Origin: Dysgonamonadaceae bacterium
GTDB taxonomy: Bacteria > Bacteroidota > Bacteroidia > Bacteroidales > Azobacteroidaceae
Assembly: GCA_031267385.1 (NCBI GenBank)
Contig: JAIRZF010000171.1
Coordinates: forward strand, 1-32,889
DNA length: 32,889 nt
Direction: 5' to 3'
Shown here: positions 30,570-32,889 of the stretch, piece after piece
How the letters are laid out: the number at the start of each line of letters is the position of its first letter
Position numbering within the stretch: position 1 is the first letter of the stretch
The notes under the pieces: generated by a model
Told to the model about the DNA's origin: nothing
Databases searched by the model: none
The model's input: only the letters and a program-made list of their open reading frames with translations
Made by a program: the position numbers and the translations under genes

Positions 30570-31712
30570 ATGAGAATAATATTGATGTGTTGCTTTTTTG
30601 TCGTAATCCGGACTGTAAGCGCCCGGTGCGATCATCTCATTACATCGGATGAGATCCCTGCCTGTCCGATAGTCGACAAGCAGGCGGCGAAAGAGACAAA
30701 AGACCTTTACTCCCGTTTGAAATCCCTGATGGAAAAAGGAATATTATTCGGACATCAGGACGATCTTGCGTACGGGCATGATTGGTACCGTATTAAAGAT
30801 AAATCGGATGTTAAAGATATTTGTGGAGATTATCCTGCATTGATGGGTTGGGAACTCGGTCATATAGAGCTTGGTTCCGATTTTAATCTGGATTCCGTTT
30901 ATTTCTCTGATATGAAGCAATATGTCAAAGAAGCTCATAAAAGAGGATCTTTCAATAGTTTCAGTTGGCATGGCGACAATATCGTAACCGGCAATACAGC
31001 TTGGGATTGTAAGCAGGATTTTGTAGTTAAAAATGTTCTCCCCGGAGGAAAAAATCACAACAAGTACTTGCAATGGCTGAATCGTTTAGGATCATTCTTC
31101 TCAGATCTGAAAGATGAAAAAGGAGTTGCCATCCCCGTCATTTTCCGGATGTACCATGAACATACAGGTAATTGGTTTTGGTGGTGTCGTGAGCAATGTA
31201 CTCCGGAGGAATATAAACAACTTTGGATCATGACTGTCGAATATTTGCGGGATAAAAAACAGGTGCATAATCTACTGTATGCCTATTCTCCGTCGGAGGT
31301 AGATGACGAAGCAGGGTTTTTAGAACGGTATCCCGGAGACCAATATGTAGATATAGTGGGATTTGACAGTTATGCTCCGGGAAAAGAACCGGAACAAATC
31401 GAACACTATAAAAAAAGGATGGATCTTAATCTGAATATTGTAACCGGTTATGCCCGGAAAGCCGGTAAAATTCCGGTTGTAGGAGAGACCGGAATGGAAA
31501 GTGTTGCTGTGCGGACTTATTTTACGGAAATTTTGTATCCGATCATCAGTAAATATAAAATAGCCTCCGTTTTACTGTGGAGGAACGCCTGGGAACCGGG
31601 CATAAAAGCTCATCATTACTATGTTCCGTTTCCGGGACATCCGGCTTGCGATGATTTTCGTGAGTTTATAAATAAACCGGATATTTTAATGGGTCGGGAT
31701 ATTTCCAAATAA
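30570..31712 (+). CDS. GH26 family endo-beta-1,4-mannanase
   Basis: [27 protein letters not shown] (acid/base Glu) and PVVGETGME (nucleophile Glu). The ORF track begins at TTG 30534; ATG 30570 gives a better signal peptide. Confidence 0.9.
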   Translation: MRIILMCCFFVVIRTVSARCDHLITSDEIPACPIVDKQAAKETKDLYSRLKSLMEKGILFGHQDDLAYGHDWYRIKDKSDVKDICGDYPALMGWELGHIELGSDFNLDSVYFSDMKQYVKEAHKRGSFNSFSWHGDNIVTGNTAWDCKQDFVVKNVLPGGKNHNKYLQWLNRLGSFFSDLKDEKGVAIPVIFRMYHEHTGNWFWWCREQCTPEEYKQLWIMTVEYLRDKKQVHNLLYAYSPSEVDDEAGFLERYPGDQYVDIVGFDSYAPGKEPEQIEHYKKRMDLNLNIVTGYARKAGKIPVVGETGMESVAVRTYFTEILYPIISKYKIASVLLWRNAWEPGIKAHHYYVPFPGHPACDDFREFINKPDILMGRDISK

Positions 31713-31720
31713 ATAAAAAA

Positions 31721-32889
31721 ATGACAAGTTATAGTGAAAAAATAAAAGCGCTTCTCGATAAACAGGAAGATTTGCTCTCACGGGTCAATGTGCCGGAAGG
31801 GAAAAATAACGGGATTTATGTTCGGTACAAGGATCCGGTACTGACTTCCGAACATATACCTCTTTCCTGGAGGTATGATTTCGATCCGGAGACCAATCCG
31901 TTTTTAATGGAGCGTATAGGCCCTAATGCAACCATGAATTCCGGAGCTATAAAATGGAACGGGAAATATATTCTGGCTGTCAGGGTTGAAGGTCTGGACC
32001 GGAAATCTTTCTTTGCGATAGCAGAAAGTCCGGATGGCATAGATAATTTTCGTTTTTGGGAATATCCTGTTGTGATGCCGGAGACGGATAATCCCGACAC
32101 CAATGTTTACGATATGCGATTGACGGCTCATGAGGATGGTTGGGTTTACGGGATTTTTTGTGCAGAACGGAAAGATCCGGATGCTCCGGCGGGAGATTTG
32201 TCTTCTGCAGTTGCTGCTGCCGGGATTGCCCGTACAAGAGACCTGATAAGCTGGGAACGTTTGCCGGATCTGAAATCGGTAAGTCAGCAACGAAATGTGG
32301 TTCTTCATCCGGAATTTGTAAATGGGAAATATGCTTTGTATACACGTCCCCAGGATGGTTTTATTCATGCCGGAAATGGAGAGGGAATAGGATGGGCGCT
32401 GGTTGATGATATTTGTAATGCGGAAATTAAAGAAGAAAAGATCATTGACAGAAGGTATTATCATACCATTAAAGAGGTTAAGAACGGAGAAGGGCCTCAT
32501 CCGATCAGGACAGATAAAGGATGGTTGCATCTGGCACACGGAGTACGTACCTGTGCGGCAGGATTGAGGTATGTGTTGTATCTTTATATGACTTCGTTGG
32601 AAGATCCTTCCGAATTGATTGCCGAACCCGGAGGGTATTTTATGGCTCCCGTAGGAGAAGAACGCATTGGCGATGTTTCCAATGTATTATTTTCCAATGG
32701 TTGGATTGTTGATGACGATGGTAAGGTATTTATTTATTATGCTTCATCCGATACCCGGATGCATGTTGCGGTGTCAAGTGTTGACCGGTTGGTTGACTAT
32801 TGTATGAATACGCCTAAAGACGGACTTCGTTCGGCAACATCCGTACAAGAAATTATTTCGTTGATAGATAAAAATAAATCGTATCTCAA
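31721..32889 (+). CDS. GH130 glycoside phosphorylase, probable 4-O-beta-D-mannosyl-D-glucose phosphorylase; truncated by window end
   Basis: Open frame from ATG 31721: [141 protein letters not shown]...; no signal peptide. Absent from the ORF track because it runs off the end. Confidence 0.9.
   Translation, partial: MTSYSEKIKALLDKQEDLLSRVNVPEGKNNGIYVRYKDPVLTSEHIPLSWRYDFDPETNPFLMERIGPNATMNSGAIKWNGKYILAVRVEGLDRKSFFAIAESPDGIDNFRFWEYPVVMPETDNPDTNVYDMRLTAHEDGWVYGIFCAERKDPDAPAGDLSSAVAAAGIARTRDLISWERLPDLKSVSQQRNVVLHPEFVNGKYALYTRPQDGFIHAGNGEGIGWALVDDICNAEIKEEKIIDRRYYHTIKEVKNGEGPHPIRTDKGWLHLAHGVRTCAAGLRYVLYLYMTSLEDPSELIAEPGGYFMAPVGEERIGDVSNVLFSNGWIVDDDGKVFIYYASSDTRMHVAVSSVDRLVDYCMNTPKDGLRSATSVQEIISLIDKNKSYL

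Overview
This looks like a Bacteroidales (Bacteroidota) chromosomal window, judged from protein families and TTTG/TAnnTTTG promoters. It has three parts. (1) Housekeeping genes: pepD, a beta-helix lipoprotein with a secreted endonuclease/exonuclease/phosphatase, an AraC regulator, and rpsU-xerC-hpf. (2) The conserved translation/transcription superoperon: tRNA-Thr, Tyr, Gly, Thr, then tuf, tRNA-Trp, secE, nusG, rplK, rplA, rplJ, rplL, rpoB, rpoC. (3) A two-domain transglutaminase-like lipoprotein, then an AraC regulator followed by a SusC/SusD/SGBP/GH26/GH130 locus, probably for beta-mannan; the GH130 gene is cut by the window end. The most striking observation is that rplK (ribosomal protein L11) carries an in-frame TGA at codon 15, where a Gly codon is expected. 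The reading frame and protein similarity continue unbroken on both sides. It could be stop-codon readthrough/recoding, reinitiation, or a single G-to-T sequence error. Other points of interest: hpf has an 8-nt perfect Shine-Dalgarno in a phylum that mostly ignores SD sequences, and lies two genes after rpsU. The susC promoter has two pairs of direct-repeat half-sites spaced 21-22 bp, just downstream of an araC gene. Several superoperon spacers carry 7-bp-period tandem repeats.
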